Shown here: piece after piece, positions 1-8,134 of the stretch
Numbering within the stretch: the first letter of the stretch is position 1
How the letters are laid out: the number at the start of each line of letters is the position of its first letter
Notes under the pieces: model-generated
The model's database searches: none
Seen by the model: the letters and a program-made list of their open reading frames with translations, nothing else
Told to the model about the DNA's origin: nothing
Position numbers and translations under genes: made by a program
Assembly: GCA_963787425.1 (NCBI GenBank)
Contig: CAWBCV010000018.1
Span: 186,001-250,000, forward strand
Direction of reading: 5' to 3'
Source of the DNA: AP-15 sp963787425
Lineage (GTDB): Bacteria; Pseudomonadota; Alphaproteobacteria; ATCC43930; CGMCC-115725
Length of the DNA: 64,000 nt

Positions 1-2
1 TA

Positions 3-1160
3 CCGGGCGGGCAAGTCGGGTGTTGGATCCTGCGCGAAGGCCCGCACATCGACAGTGACGTAGAAATCTTCGACGAGATGTGCTGGCGCCTTGTCGGCGA
101 TGGCTTGCCATTGTTCCGCGCGACCCTCCACATGGGGACATTACATCCGCAGATCCGGGGCGTCGGCGTGCGTTGGCTGCGCCCGCTGAAGGTTGTAGAG
201 GAATATCGGATCCTGCAAGGCAACGAAGCGACCGACGAGTATTTGCGCAGCCCGATCCGCGCCACGATCGAGCGCGGAACGCCGTTTCGCCGCCGCCTCA
301 CCGAGGATACCCTGGAATATCCGTTGCTGGCCAAGCTCCGGGAGTTCGGCGTCACCGATTATTTCGCGCTGGCGCTCAATCGCACCTTCCGGCGTTTTCC
401 GGTGGTGACATGGGCGACCGACCGGCCGAGCGGGTTCAGCGACGCCGATATTGCCGCGCTCGAAAAACTCAATCCGGCGCTCGCCGCGATCGTCGAGCCT
501 CGCGCCATCCGGCGGGTCACCGAGAACCTGCTCGACACCTATCTCGGGCCGCAAGCCGGACGACGGGTGCTCGCGGGGCAGATCCAACGCGCCCAAGGGG
601 AGCAGCTGCGGGCCGTGATCATGATGGCCGATATGCGCGGTTTCACCGCCTTGTCCGACCGGCTGCCGGCCGCGGAGGTGATCGAGCTGCTCGACGATTA
701 TTTCGAGGCGATCGTCACCCCGGTCGGAGCGCGCAAAGGCGAAACCTTGAAATTCATGGGCGATGGTGTCCTCGCGATTTTTCCGGCCGCGGACGACGAC
801 GATTTCTCGGAAGCCAGCGTGCAGGCGCTGGAAGCGGCTCTCGAGGGGCTCGAGCGTCTCGGCCATATAAATAAGGCACGGCGCGAAGCCAACCAGCCCG
901 AAGTCAGGATCGGTATCGGCCTGCATCTGGGCGAAGTCATTTTCGGCAATGTCGGCTCGGCCGACCGCCTCGACTTCACCGTTATCGGTCCGGCGGTGAA
1001 CCTCGCCTCGCGGATCGAAGGCCTGACCAAGCGGCTGTTGCGGCCGATCCTGGTGTCGAGCGCCTTCGCCCGGATCTGCCCGCGTCCGCTCGTCTCCCTG
1101 GGCTTTCACCCGGTCCGCGGCCTCTTCGAACCAGAGGAAGTGTTCGGCCTGCCGGAGTAA
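3..1160 (+). CDS. Adenylate/guanylate cyclase, class III (5' truncated by window edge)
   Basis: The reading frame is open to the first base of the window, so the start lies upstream; the ATG at 78 is internal. The N-terminal part (to about position 560) resembles the conserved non-catalytic region in front of many alphaproteobacterial cyclases (motif TLHPQ). The C-terminal class III catalytic domain spans about 610-1060, with the metal-binding Asp in MADMRGFT and the KFMGDGVLAIF hairpin that supplies the second Asp, followed by IGIGLHLGEV and a late TVIGPAVNLASRIE helix. The expected reaction is ATP to cAMP and PPi. The next gene is convergent. Family assignment is firm; the substrate (ATP or GTP) is inferred. 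Confidence 0.88.
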   Translation, partial: PGGQVGCWILREGPHIDSDVEIFDEMCWRLVGDGLPLFRATLHMGTLHPQIRGVGVRWLRPLKVVEEYRILQGNEATDEYLRSPIRATIERGTPFRRRLTEDTLEYPLLAKLREFGVTDYFALALNRTFRRFPVVTWATDRPSGFSDADIAALEKLNPALAAIVEPRAIRRVTENLLDTYLGPQAGRRVLAGQIQRAQGEQLRAVIMMADMRGFTALSDRLPAAEVIELLDDYFEAIVTPVGARKGETLKFMGDGVLAIFPAADDDDFSEASVQALEAALEGLERLGHINKARREANQPEVRIGIGLHLGEVIFGNVGSADRLDFTVIGPAVNLASRIEGLTKRLLRPILVSSAFARICPRPLVSLGFHPVRGLFEPEEVFGLPE

Positions 1161-1197
1161 CCCTCCCGTCGCACGGCCACGGCCGCTGTCTATCCCC

Positions 1198-1229
1198 GCC
1201 ATGGGTCCCCGCTTTCGCCGGGAAGGCGA
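1198..1229. repeat. Dispersed palindromic intergenic repeat, copy 1
   Basis: A GC-rich element with the core ccccgctttcgccggg, lying between two convergent genes. Related copies lie near 2827-2856, 18607-18691 and 45390-45468. It resembles the common 'cccgctttcgcggg' intergenic palindromes of alphaproteobacteria. Confidence 0.6.
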
Positions 1230-1237
1230 AGGGCGGG

Positions 1238-2302
1238 TTAGTGCGGGACTGCGTCGCGCAGTCGGGTGCGTGCGTCGAAGTCTTCGGCGACGCGGGCGTC
1301 GTTCTCCAATAGGGCAGCGGCGTCGACCTTGGCGAACTCGATCGCGCCCATCGCCGCGAAGGCCTCCTGGACCGGCGGCCCCCACAAGCCGATGTCCTTC
1401 ACCGTCGGGACGATGCGGCTGAAGATCCGGCTGCGAAAGATCTTCATCGGCTCGGATTCGTCGACGATCCTGAGGCACTCCTCGACCGGCAAACCGAGCC
1501 GCTCCCATACCTCCCGCTGGTTGAACCGGTCCCGCATGTGCCAGCAGGCGGTGACGACAAAATCCTCGCGCTCCTTGCGCTCGGCATCGCTGAGTTGCGG
1601 ATAGAAGTCACGCAGCGCGAGGCGGCCAAAAGCGACATGCCGCGCCTCGTCCTGCATGACATACGCATTGACGGCGGCCGCTAGCGGGTTCTGCGCCTGG
1701 TCGCGGATGCGCTGGAACGCGGCCAAGGCCAGGCCCTCGATCAGGATCTGCATCGTCAGATAGGTCATGTCCCAGCGGCTGTCGGTGAGCCCATCCTCTA
1801 GCAAGGCCTTGAGACCCGGGGTGATCGGATAGGCGAGCTCGAATTTTTCGTGCAACAGCCGCGAATAGGCTTCGACGTGCCGCGCCTCGTCCATCACCTG
1901 GGTCGCGGCGTAGAATTTCGAGTCGAGGTCCGGCACGGTCTGCACGATCTTGGCGGTCGCGATCAGCGCGCCCTGCTCGCCATGCATGAATTGTGAGATC
2001 TGCGAGGCCTGCAGGTGATGGCGAACCTGCCGGCGCTCCTTCTCGTTCATGCGGTTCCACAGGTCGGTTCCGTAAATGTGAACGACCCGGTCGTCGAGCA
2101 TCATCGGGTTTTCCGGATCGAGGTCGAGCGACCAGTCGATCCGCTCGGCGGCGTCCCATTGCTGCTTCTTGCCCTTGGCATAGAGCTGCAGCAGGGCCTC
2201 CCGCGGCTCGTCGTACTCCCAGGTAAAACAAGTCTCGGTGTTGCCGTCGAACTTCCACTCGGTCTGCTCGACCGGGAGCACGTAACGGTAGGTCGTCGAC
2301 AT
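1238..2302 (-). CDS. Ferritin-like di-iron domain protein
   Basis: A 354-aa soluble protein with ferritin-like four-helix ligands: a Glu in HGEQGA, a first MDEARHVEAY (ExxH), a Glu in LIEGLA and a second QDEARHVAFG (ExxH). This E, ExxH, E, ExxH pattern is the carboxylate-bridged di-iron centre of ribonucleotide-reductase-like oxidases and oxygenases. The start lies behind a ggaggg-like ribosome site at about 2309-2314. The aconitase-X genes follow upstream on the same strand, with a gap of about 35 bp. The specific substrate cannot be read from the sequence; an AurF-like N-oxygenase or another di-iron oxygenase is possible. Confidence 0.75.
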   Translation of the reverse strand: MSTTYRYVLPVEQTEWKFDGNTETCFTWEYDEPREALLQLYAKGKKQQWDAAERIDWSLDLDPENPMMLDDRVVHIYGTDLWNRMNEKERRQVRHHLQASQISQFMHGEQGALIATAKIVQTVPDLDSKFYAATQVMDEARHVEAYSRLLHEKFELAYPITPGLKALLEDGLTDSRWDMTYLTMQILIEGLALAAFQRIRDQAQNPLAAAVNAYVMQDEARHVAFGRLALRDFYPQLSDAERKEREDFVVTACWHMRDRFNQREVWERLGLPVEECLRIVDESEPMKIFRSRIFSRIVPTVKDIGLWGPPVQEAFAAMGAIEFAKVDAAALLENDARVAEDFDARTRLRDAVPH

Positions 2303-2338
2303 CGCATCCCTCCGGGCTCACACCGCCCCTATATGGGA

Positions 2339-2756
2339 TTAGCAGTCGCGATTGAGAATCTCGACGAGCCCGGCGGCGGGATCGACGCGCAGCTCGTCGC
2401 CGGTGCGGAAGAGCTGCGTCACGTCACCCTCGAAGCGGTCGACCAGAGCCACGCCGCCAAAGGCCGCGCCTTGCGCCAGGATCGGGTTGACCCGATTGAA
2501 GATCAGCGCCTTCGGCACGATGCGCGCGCGCCGCCATCTCGTGCAGCATCCAGGCGGTGGCGACCCCGCCTTTAGCGGTGTCGAGAACGAGGATGCGGTC
2601 GGCATAGCTCTGTCCGGCGAGCTTGTGGCTCGGGCGCGAAAAGATCCCTTTGGCGCGGTCGAGATCGTAGCGCGCGCTGAAATTGTCGGCGGCAACGAGC
2701 GCGGTTCCGGTCACCGCCGGTCCGATGCCCTTGTGGCAGCGCAGGACGATCGTCAT
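2339..2756 (-). pseudogene. Aconitase X swivel/small subunit (DUF126), one frameshift
   Basis: The N-terminal half reads in one frame from ATG 2756 (motifs CHKGIGPAV and HKLAGQSYADRILVL) to about 2528. The rest (IVPKALIFNR, AQGAAFGG) continues in another frame to the stop at 2339. The break lies in a gcgcgcgc run at about 2522-2533, where one extra base explains it. Together the halves make the complete small domain of about 138 aa that partners the AcnX catalytic subunit encoded upstream on the same strand. AcnX enzymes are Fe-S dehydratases of hydroxyproline- or mevalonate-phosphate-type substrates. The position in a dinucleotide run makes a sequencing indel as likely as true loss. Confidence 0.75.
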
Positions 2757-2826
2757 TAGAACAGACGCCCTTTGTCACACTGGCGAAGCCTGCCCCTAGC
2801 ACAGAACAGGGGGCCGGTGCCCATGG

Positions 2827-2856
2827 CTGCGATGGGTCCCGGCCTTCGCCGGGAAG
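2827..2856. repeat. Dispersed palindromic intergenic repeat, copy 2
   Basis: The core gggtcccggccttcgccggg lies in the gap between the two aconitase-X genes and is related to the element at 1198-1229. The flanking 2757-2913 shows no gene. Confidence 0.55.
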
Positions 2857-2913
2857 ACAAAAACGTCCGCCCTATCAGACGTGTATACGTAACCTCGACT
2901 TTGCGAAAGGACA

Positions 2914-4146
2914 TTAGAGCACGCGGCCGGCGACGGCGGAGTCGACGCAACGCTCGAGGCTCGCCAAGGTCGGCCGATAGCCATAGCCGCCGATGATGTT
3001 CACAAGCTTGGCCGAGTTGGTCATCAGGCGGGTCCAGCCATTGGCCTCGGCCATCTCTCGCGCATAACTCTGGTAGAAGCAGATCCCCTGCGCGACGACC
3101 GCGCCCGAGGCTTCGATCCGGCTCGTCAGACCCATCCGGTCGGCGGCGTGCTTGATCTCGGGCGAGGTTGTGACGAGCACGGTCGTATCGTGATGCACCC
3201 GCCGCCCGTCGAGGGCGCGCGCCACTGCCTCGATCTCGAACAGCGACAATTGCGGCGCGCCAAAGACGATGACGTCGAGCTTCGCCTCGGGCGCGGCGTA
3301 GCGGGCAAGAAAGGCTTCGATCCCGTCCCGTGGAATGGTGATCGCGGGCGGCGGCGATCCCGCGAAGACCGGTTCCTCGGCGGTGATCCCCGGCATGTGG
3401 AACAGCGCCACCGAGCCAAAGCTTGCCAGCGCTGTGCCGAAATGCTTCAGCGCATCGGAACCGGGGACCGTCTCGATGCCCTCGATGACCGGGACCTCCC
3501 AATAGGAGCCGCAGGCCTCGCCGACGATGCCGCCCAGCGCGCCCCATTCGCTGAGGTCGCGCGGCGCCGCGGTGAGGCGGAACCGTCTCGTGGCCCGGCG
3601 GCACGAGTCGAGATGATAGCCGTAGCGCGGGGTGCGGCCGGTCAGCCCGGCAGCCAATGCCGAGGGCCCGCCCTCGAAATTGCTGCGGGCGCCGAGCACG
3701 CTGTTGGAATAAATCACGACGCCGGTGTCGCCGTAAGCCATGTGCTCGCCGCGCACCGGCGCCATGATGGTCTGGTAGTTGATGCAGGTGTCCGTCATCA
3801 GCACGCCAAAGGCGCGCAGCGCATCAATCGCCCGCTGCTCCAGCGCCGCCATTTCCGGGGTCTGACCGAGCTGCCGATAGACGGCGAAATCGATCCCCCG
3901 CGGGTCGGTGATCGCCGGTACCCGGACGCGCCGCTCGGCCTCTGGCGCGGCGGCGAGGCCTTCGAGAAACCGCACACCGGCCTCGCCCAGTGATTCTGTA
4001 TCGGCCATGACGTGCGCCTGCGAAACCGGGACCAAATCCGCCGCATCGAAGAATTCACCGACCGCGATCTGGTGCGAGATCGCCCAGCGCCGGACGGCCC
4101 CGAACTCACCGGCCAGCATCGCCCTTTCTTCATCGCTCAGCCGCAT
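2914..4146 (-). CDS. Aconitase X catalytic (large) subunit
   Basis: A 410-aa protein matching the DUF521/AcnX catalytic domain: MRLSDEERAML start, SQAHVMADTESLGEAG, a TDTCINYQ segment carrying a likely Fe-S-ligand Cys, the GEHMAYGDTGVVIYSNSVLG substrate region, and late TTSPEIKHAADRMG and GAVVAQGICFY with another Cys. AcnX enzymes dehydrate small hydroxy acids (for example cis-3-hydroxyproline, or mevalonate 5-phosphate in archaea) using an Fe-S cluster. The small subunit lies downstream at 2339-2756, separated by a repeat. The true substrate is unknown. Confidence 0.85.
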   Translation of the reverse strand: MRLSDEERAMLAGEFGAVRRWAISHQIAVGEFFDAADLVPVSQAHVMADTESLGEAGVRFLEGLAAAPEAERRVRVPAITDPRGIDFAVYRQLGQTPEMAALEQRAIDALRAFGVLMTDTCINYQTIMAPVRGEHMAYGDTGVVIYSNSVLGARSNFEGGPSALAAGLTGRTPRYGYHLDSCRRATRRFRLTAAPRDLSEWGALGGIVGEACGSYWEVPVIEGIETVPGSDALKHFGTALASFGSVALFHMPGITAEEPVFAGSPPPAITIPRDGIEAFLARYAAPEAKLDVIVFGAPQLSLFEIEAVARALDGRRVHHDTTVLVTTSPEIKHAADRMGLTSRIEASGAVVAQGICFYQSYAREMAEANGWTRLMTNSAKLVNIIGGYGYRPTLASLERCVDSAVAGRVL

Positions 4147-4192
4147 GTCAAATCACGATTTAACAATCATAGATTGAACCATAAATGACACG

Positions 4193-4262
4193 TTGCTGCA
4201 CCTGCAGCAAATCAGCAGCAAAGCCTCTCCTGAGGGTTGTAGCGCGATCATCCACCCGCTCA
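4193..4262. repeat. Repeat shared with 61096-61341 (copy 1)
   Basis: A perfect 8-bp-arm palindrome ttgctgca-cc-tgcagcaa at 4193-4210 is followed by atcagcagcaaagcctc, then by a second block (gatcatccacccgctca, to 4262). The same two blocks occur at 61096-61130 and 61322-61341, where about 190 bp separates them. The whole gap 4147-4425 otherwise shows no gene. It may be a remnant of a mobile element or of a phage gene. Confidence 0.55.
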
Positions 4263-4425
4263 TCACAGCACCCGTAGCATGCAATGGAAAGGTGGCGTTT
4301 TTAGGAACGTGATACTCGCAAAAACCGTCACCGGTTGGGAAATCCGGCCGGCGGCTATTCGAGCCTTGCGCTTTCCTTGTGGGACGCCGTAGGAGCGGCG
4401 AGAGGCTCTCGCAGGCAGGGTAGCC

Positions 4426-5483
4426 ATGACCTCCGAACCGTTGCCGGAAGCAGTCGGTTGCGAGCAACTCACCGATGCACTTCGTCGGTCCGGCGCGCTC
4501 GGCGACGGTCGCGTCAGCGATTGTCGCCATCGTCAGCTTGCGCACCACTATCCTCTCACAAATCATTCGGCTGTGCCTGTCCTACGATGGTCCCGCACCC
4601 GATGCGCCGTCCTCGGTCATCTTCAAAACCGGACACCCAGACCGCGCCGGCAGTTGGCTGGAGCGGTGGGCACCAGGAGGTTGAATTTTATACCCAAGTC
4701 GGGTCCGCTATGCGGGGGCGTCTCGTCCCGCGCTGCTTTGAAGGGCGTTCCGATGAGGAGGCCAAGACCTGGCACCTGCTGCTCGAGGACCTCACCGAAC
4801 CCATATCATCGCTACCGCGTGGCCGTTCCCGCCGACTATGGAGCAATGCGCAAGCATTCTGGAGGCGCGGGCGCGGTTGCATGCCGTGTGGTGGGACAAT
4901 CCCTGTCTTGGTACTTCTGTCGGAGCATGGTCCGATGTCGCGGCGACGGATCGGTATCTGCAAAGCCTATCGGAGCAGTTCACGCGCTTTTGCGACCGCC
5001 TCGGCGACAACTTGCCGCGCGAGCGGCGCGAGCTCTACGAGCGGCTGTTCGGCGCGGCGCCGCGGCTGCGCGTTATCACACCCATCGCAACGTTACGATT
5101 GTCCAAGGCGATGCGCATGTGTGGAACAGCTTTGTGCCGCGCGATGGCGGGATGACGCACGGTTCTTCGACTGGGACAGCTGGCACATCGGAGTGGGGTC
5201 AGGCGACCTTGCTTACATGATGGCGATCCATTGGTATCCCGACCGGCGCGCCCGGATCGAGCCGCTGATGTTGGACCGTTATCACGCAGCGCTCGTCTCA
5301 CACGGCATTGATGGGTATGACCGCCGTGCGCTGGACGACGATTACCGCATGTCGGTGCTGTGGCAGATCACAACGCCCTTAAGGCAGGCCGCATACGACC
5401 TTCCGCCGGTGATTTGGTGGAACAATCTGGAGCGGGTGCTAATGGCGGTCGATGATCTCAGTTGCCGAGATCTACTGACTTGA
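4426..5483 (+). pseudogene. Aminoglycoside/choline phosphotransferase-like pseudogene, about five frameshifts
   Basis: Pieces of one APH/choline-kinase-fold protein occur in order in all three forward frames: start MTSEPLPEAV (frame of 4426), SYDGPAPDAPSSVIFK (about 4570-4640), EEAKTWHLLLEDLTE (about 4755-4800), RARLHAVWWDNP (about 4860-4910), then IVQGDAHVWNSFV (about 5098-5135), which holds the catalytic HGDxHxxN-type loop, and FFDWDSWHIG (about 5165-5195), which is the Mg-binding DWD-type segment. The remaining C-terminus runs to 5483. So many shifts imply real decay or very poor local sequence. The substrate of the intact ancestor is unknown. Confidence 0.7.
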
Positions 5484-5627
5484 ACCTGATCGGCGGTTCG
5501 CGACCTGTTTGAACTGATAGCTGAGATCGAACAGGCTGTTGATAGCTCGGGACCAGATAAACTCGGTGGTTTTCCGACACGTTCGAGTGTCGACGTATTT
5601 GGTGCCAACGCATCCTTGAGCAGTCGG

Positions 5628-5691
5628 GATGGGAATTCTCTGCGACCGTGACTGTTATCGATGGGAATTCTCTGCGACCGTGACTGTTATC
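5628..5691. repeat. Tandem 32-bp duplication
   Basis: Two perfect adjacent copies (5628-5659 and 5660-5691) of a 32-bp unit beginning gatgggaattctctgcgacc. They lie in the gap between the phosphotransferase pseudogene and the next gene, 68 bp before its start. Confidence 0.9.
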
Positions 5692-5758
5692 ATCGATAGA
5701 GCACCGGGCGTCTGGCCGTGAACTTGCCAGTGCCCGCGGTCAACTGGAGGAGTGGCAA

Positions 5759-6073
5759 ATGACTCTTGGTAAACACCTTGCACAAACGGGTCGGGGCTTA
5801 GCGATTGGGGCAGCGGCTCTTGCTGCGTTCGGATTGACGACCGTGCCGCGGCCCGCGCATGCCCTGAGCCCCGGTGCCGGGGTAGGGATCGGGCTGGGAG
5901 CCTTTGCGGCAGGGACCGCGCTCGGCGCGGCGACGAACCCGTACTACAACCCCTATTATAATCCCTACGGGTACTATTCCCAACCACCGGCCCCGGCCTA
6001 TTATCCGTCGACACCGTATTATCCGCAGCGGAGCTGTTGGGACCCGTATTATCGGCGTTATTACGCCTGCTGA
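5759..6073 (+). CDS. Small secreted Tyr/Pro/Asn-rich protein
   Basis: A 104-aa protein with an N-terminal signal peptide (hydrophobic AIGAAALAAFGLTTV then PAHA cleavage), a Gly/Ala-rich hydrophobic stretch, and a C-terminal half dominated by repeated PYYNPYYNPY-type motifs ending in two Cys (SCWDPYYRRYYAC). A strong ribosome site, actggaggag, precedes the ATG. Similar small periplasmic or surface proteins are frequent in Rhizobiales and Rhodospirillales and have no assigned function. Its 3' end overlaps the convergent purB by 13 bp. Confidence 0.75.
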   Translation: MTLGKHLAQTGRGLAIGAAALAAFGLTTVPRPAHALSPGAGVGIGLGAFAAGTALGAATNPYYNPYYNPYGYYSQPPAPAYYPSTPYYPQRSCWDPYYRRYYAC

Positions 6074-7362
6074 CCAAAGACGCGGGCGAAGATCGTGTCG
6101 ACGTGCTTGAAGTGGTAAGCGGGGTCGAACAGGGCATCGATGGTCGAGGCAGGGAGAAGTCCTGTGATGTCCGGGTCTTGCTTCAACAGATCGGAGAAGC
6201 GCCCGCCGCCGTCCCACGCGGCCATCGCGTTGCGTTGCACGGCGCGATAGGCATCCTCCCGGCTCATGCCGGCTTGGGTTAATGCGAGCAGCACGCGCTG
6301 TGAATCGACAAGGCCGCCCAAGGATTCGAGATTCTGGCGCATTCGCTCGGGATAGACGACGAGCCGGTCGATGAGACCAGTCAGCCGGGCGAGTGCGAAA
6401 TCGAGCGCGATCGTCGTGTCCGGCGCGATGACCCGCTCGACCGAGGAATGGGAGATGTCGCGCTCGTGCCATAGCGCCACATTTTCGAGGGCCGGCACGA
6501 CGGCGGACCTAACGATCCGCGCAAGACCGGTCAAATTCTCGGCGAGGACCGGATTGCGCTTGTGCGGCATCGCCGACGAGCCCTTTTGCCCCGGCGCGAA
6601 ATACTCCTCGGCCTCTCGGACTTCTGTGCGCTGCAGATGTCGAATTTCCGTGGCGAAACGTTCGACCGCCGCGCCGATCAGCGCCAAAGTCATGAAGAAT
6701 TGGGCATGGCGGTCGCGCGGGATGACCTGCGTCGAGATCGGCTCGGGTTCGAGGCGGAGCTTCTCCGCAACATATTTCTCGACCCGAGGATCAACATTAG
6801 CGAAGGTCCCGACGGCGCCGGAAATCGCGCAGGTCGCGACTTCCTTGCGCGCCGCGACGAGCCGCGCGCGGTCTCGGGCGAACTCGGCGTAATGCCCGGC
6901 GAGCTTCAATCCGAAGGTGGTCGGCTCGGCGTGGATGCCGTGGCTGCGCCCTACCGTCGGCGTCAATTTGTGCTCGAATGCGCGCCGCTTCAGCACCGCG
7001 AGCAATGCCTCGAGATCGGCCAATAGGATGTCGGCGGCCTGCGTCAGCTGCACCGCAAAGCAGGTGTCGATCACATCGCTCGACGTCATGCCTTGATGCA
7101 CAAAGCGCGCCTCGGGGCCGACATGCTCGGCGAGGTTGGTCAGGAAGGCGATCACGTCGTGACGAGTCTCGCGCTCGATCTCGTCGATGCGCTCGGCCTC
7201 GAAGCCGCCACGCTCCCAGACCGCGCGAGCGGCGCTCGCGGGGATGATCCCCAGCGCCGCCTGCGCGTCGCAGGCATAGGCCTCGATATCGAACCATATC
7301 CGGTAGCGGTTTTCCGGCGACCAGATTCGGGTCATCTCTGGACGGCTATAGCGCGGGATCAT
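6061..7362 (-). CDS. purB: Adenylosuccinate lyase
   Basis: A 433-aa protein of normal length. It catalyses two fumarate-releasing steps of purine synthesis (SAICAR to AICAR, adenylosuccinate to AMP). Diagnostic segments are the MIPRYSRPEM start, VGRSHGIHAEP with the catalytic His, and the superfamily signature GSSAMPHKRNP. The ATG overlaps the stop of the upstream pseudouridine synthase gene (ATGA), so the two are translationally coupled. The longer upstream open frame is an artefact of the overlapping gene. Confidence 0.96.
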   Translation of the reverse strand: MIPRYSRPEMTRIWSPENRYRIWFDIEAYACDAQAALGIIPASAARAVWERGGFEAERIDEIERETRHDVIAFLTNLAEHVGPEARFVHQGMTSSDVIDTCFAVQLTQAADILLADLEALLAVLKRRAFEHKLTPTVGRSHGIHAEPTTFGLKLAGHYAEFARDRARLVAARKEVATCAISGAVGTFANVDPRVEKYVAEKLRLEPEPISTQVIPRDRHAQFFMTLALIGAAVERFATEIRHLQRTEVREAEEYFAPGQKGSSAMPHKRNPVLAENLTGLARIVRSAVVPALENVALWHERDISHSSVERVIAPDTTIALDFALARLTGLIDRLVVYPERMRQNLESLGGLVDSQRVLLALTQAGMSREDAYRAVQRNAMAAWDGGGRFSDLLKQDPDITGLLPASTIDALFDPAYHFKHVDTIFARVFGQQA

Positions 7363-8120
7363 GCCCTTCGGCCCTCTTTGCAGCCCAACCGATGCAACGC
7401 CTCGACCATATGGGACGGGACCGGGGCGGTGATTTCCACTGGGGGCCGCGCCTGGTACAGCGGCAAACTGATCGAGTGGGCGTAAAGCATCAGCGGTCCT
7501 CCGCTTCCGCCATTTCCGTACACGGGGTCGCCGACGACGGGGCAGCCGAGTTCGGCGCAATGGACCCGCAGCTGATGCGTCCGGCCGGTGCGCGGCCGCA
7601 ATTCGAGCCAGGAACGCCCGTCCGCAGCGCCGCGAACACGGTAGTCGGTGATTGCCCTTTGTCCGGCGGGGTCGACGATCATGCGCCAGCCGCTGCCTCG
7701 ATTGAGCTTTCTGAGCCCGGTCTCGATCCGTCCCTGCGGCTCGGTTGGGCTGCTCTCGACGACAGTCCAATAGACTTTCTCCACCTTGCCGCGGGCGAAC
7801 AACGCCCCCAGGCGCCGTAGCGCCTTCGGGTGTCGCCCTAATACGAGGCAGCCGCTGGTGTCGCGATCGAGCCGATGGGCAAGCGCCGGCGGGTGTGGCA
7901 GGCCGAAGCGCAACTCGGCGAACCGGCCTTCGAGATTGGGGCCGCCGCCGGGGCCCGGATGGACGGCAATCCCGGCCGGCTTGTCGATGACCAGGACGAG
8001 ACCGTCGCGATAAAGAACGCGATCTGCCAGCCCCCACTCTCGCGCTGCGCGGACCTCTCCCTCCCCCGCGCGCGGGGGAGGGAGAGGGTGGGGGCTCGGC
8101 TGTGGTCGCGACAATGGCAA
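7359..8120 (-). CDS. RluA-family RNA pseudouridine synthase
   Basis: It converts uridine to pseudouridine in rRNA or tRNA. The catalytic-Asp motif LAHRLDRDTSGCLVLG is intact, as are VIDKPAGIAVHPGP and the C-terminal RTGRTHQLRVHC loop. No S4 domain is visible. The start is unclear: the ATG at 8192 would overlap the upstream gene, whose stop is at 8135, and a perfect 34-bp palindromic repeat (8054-8087) sits inside the 5' region. TTG codons at 8120 or 8114 are the only reasonable starts, which would make the repeat part of the coding sequence. Coupled to purB by an ATGA overlap. Confidence 0.82.
   Translation of the reverse strand: MPLSRPQPSPHPLPPPRAGEGEVRAAREWGLADRVLYRDGLVLVIDKPAGIAVHPGPGGGPNLEGRFAELRFGLPHPPALAHRLDRDTSGCLVLGRHPKALRRLGALFARGKVEKVYWTVVESSPTEPQGRIETGLRKLNRGSGWRMIVDPAGQRAITDYRVRGAADGRSWLELRPRTGRTHQLRVHCAELGCPVVGDPVYGNGGSGGPLMLYAHSISLPLYQARPPVEITAPVPSHMVEALHRLGCKEGRRA
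8054..8087. repeat. Perfect 17-bp-arm palindrome (BOX-like)
   Basis: cctctccctcccccgcg is followed immediately by its exact reverse complement. Related CT-rich palindromes are at 26284-26323 and 56690-56830. It lies at the 5' end of the pseudouridine synthase frame. Confidence 0.85.
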
Positions 8121-8134
8121 ATGTGATGCTCGGA

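Noticed and set aside
141..1508. Long minus-strand frame opposite the cyclase
   Set aside because: The plus-strand cyclase has clear catalytic motifs; the antisense frame has none.
4150..4180. ttaacaatcatagattgaac resembling a CtrA site
   Set aside because: The second half-site does not match TTAAC, and the neighbouring genes are not cell-cycle genes.
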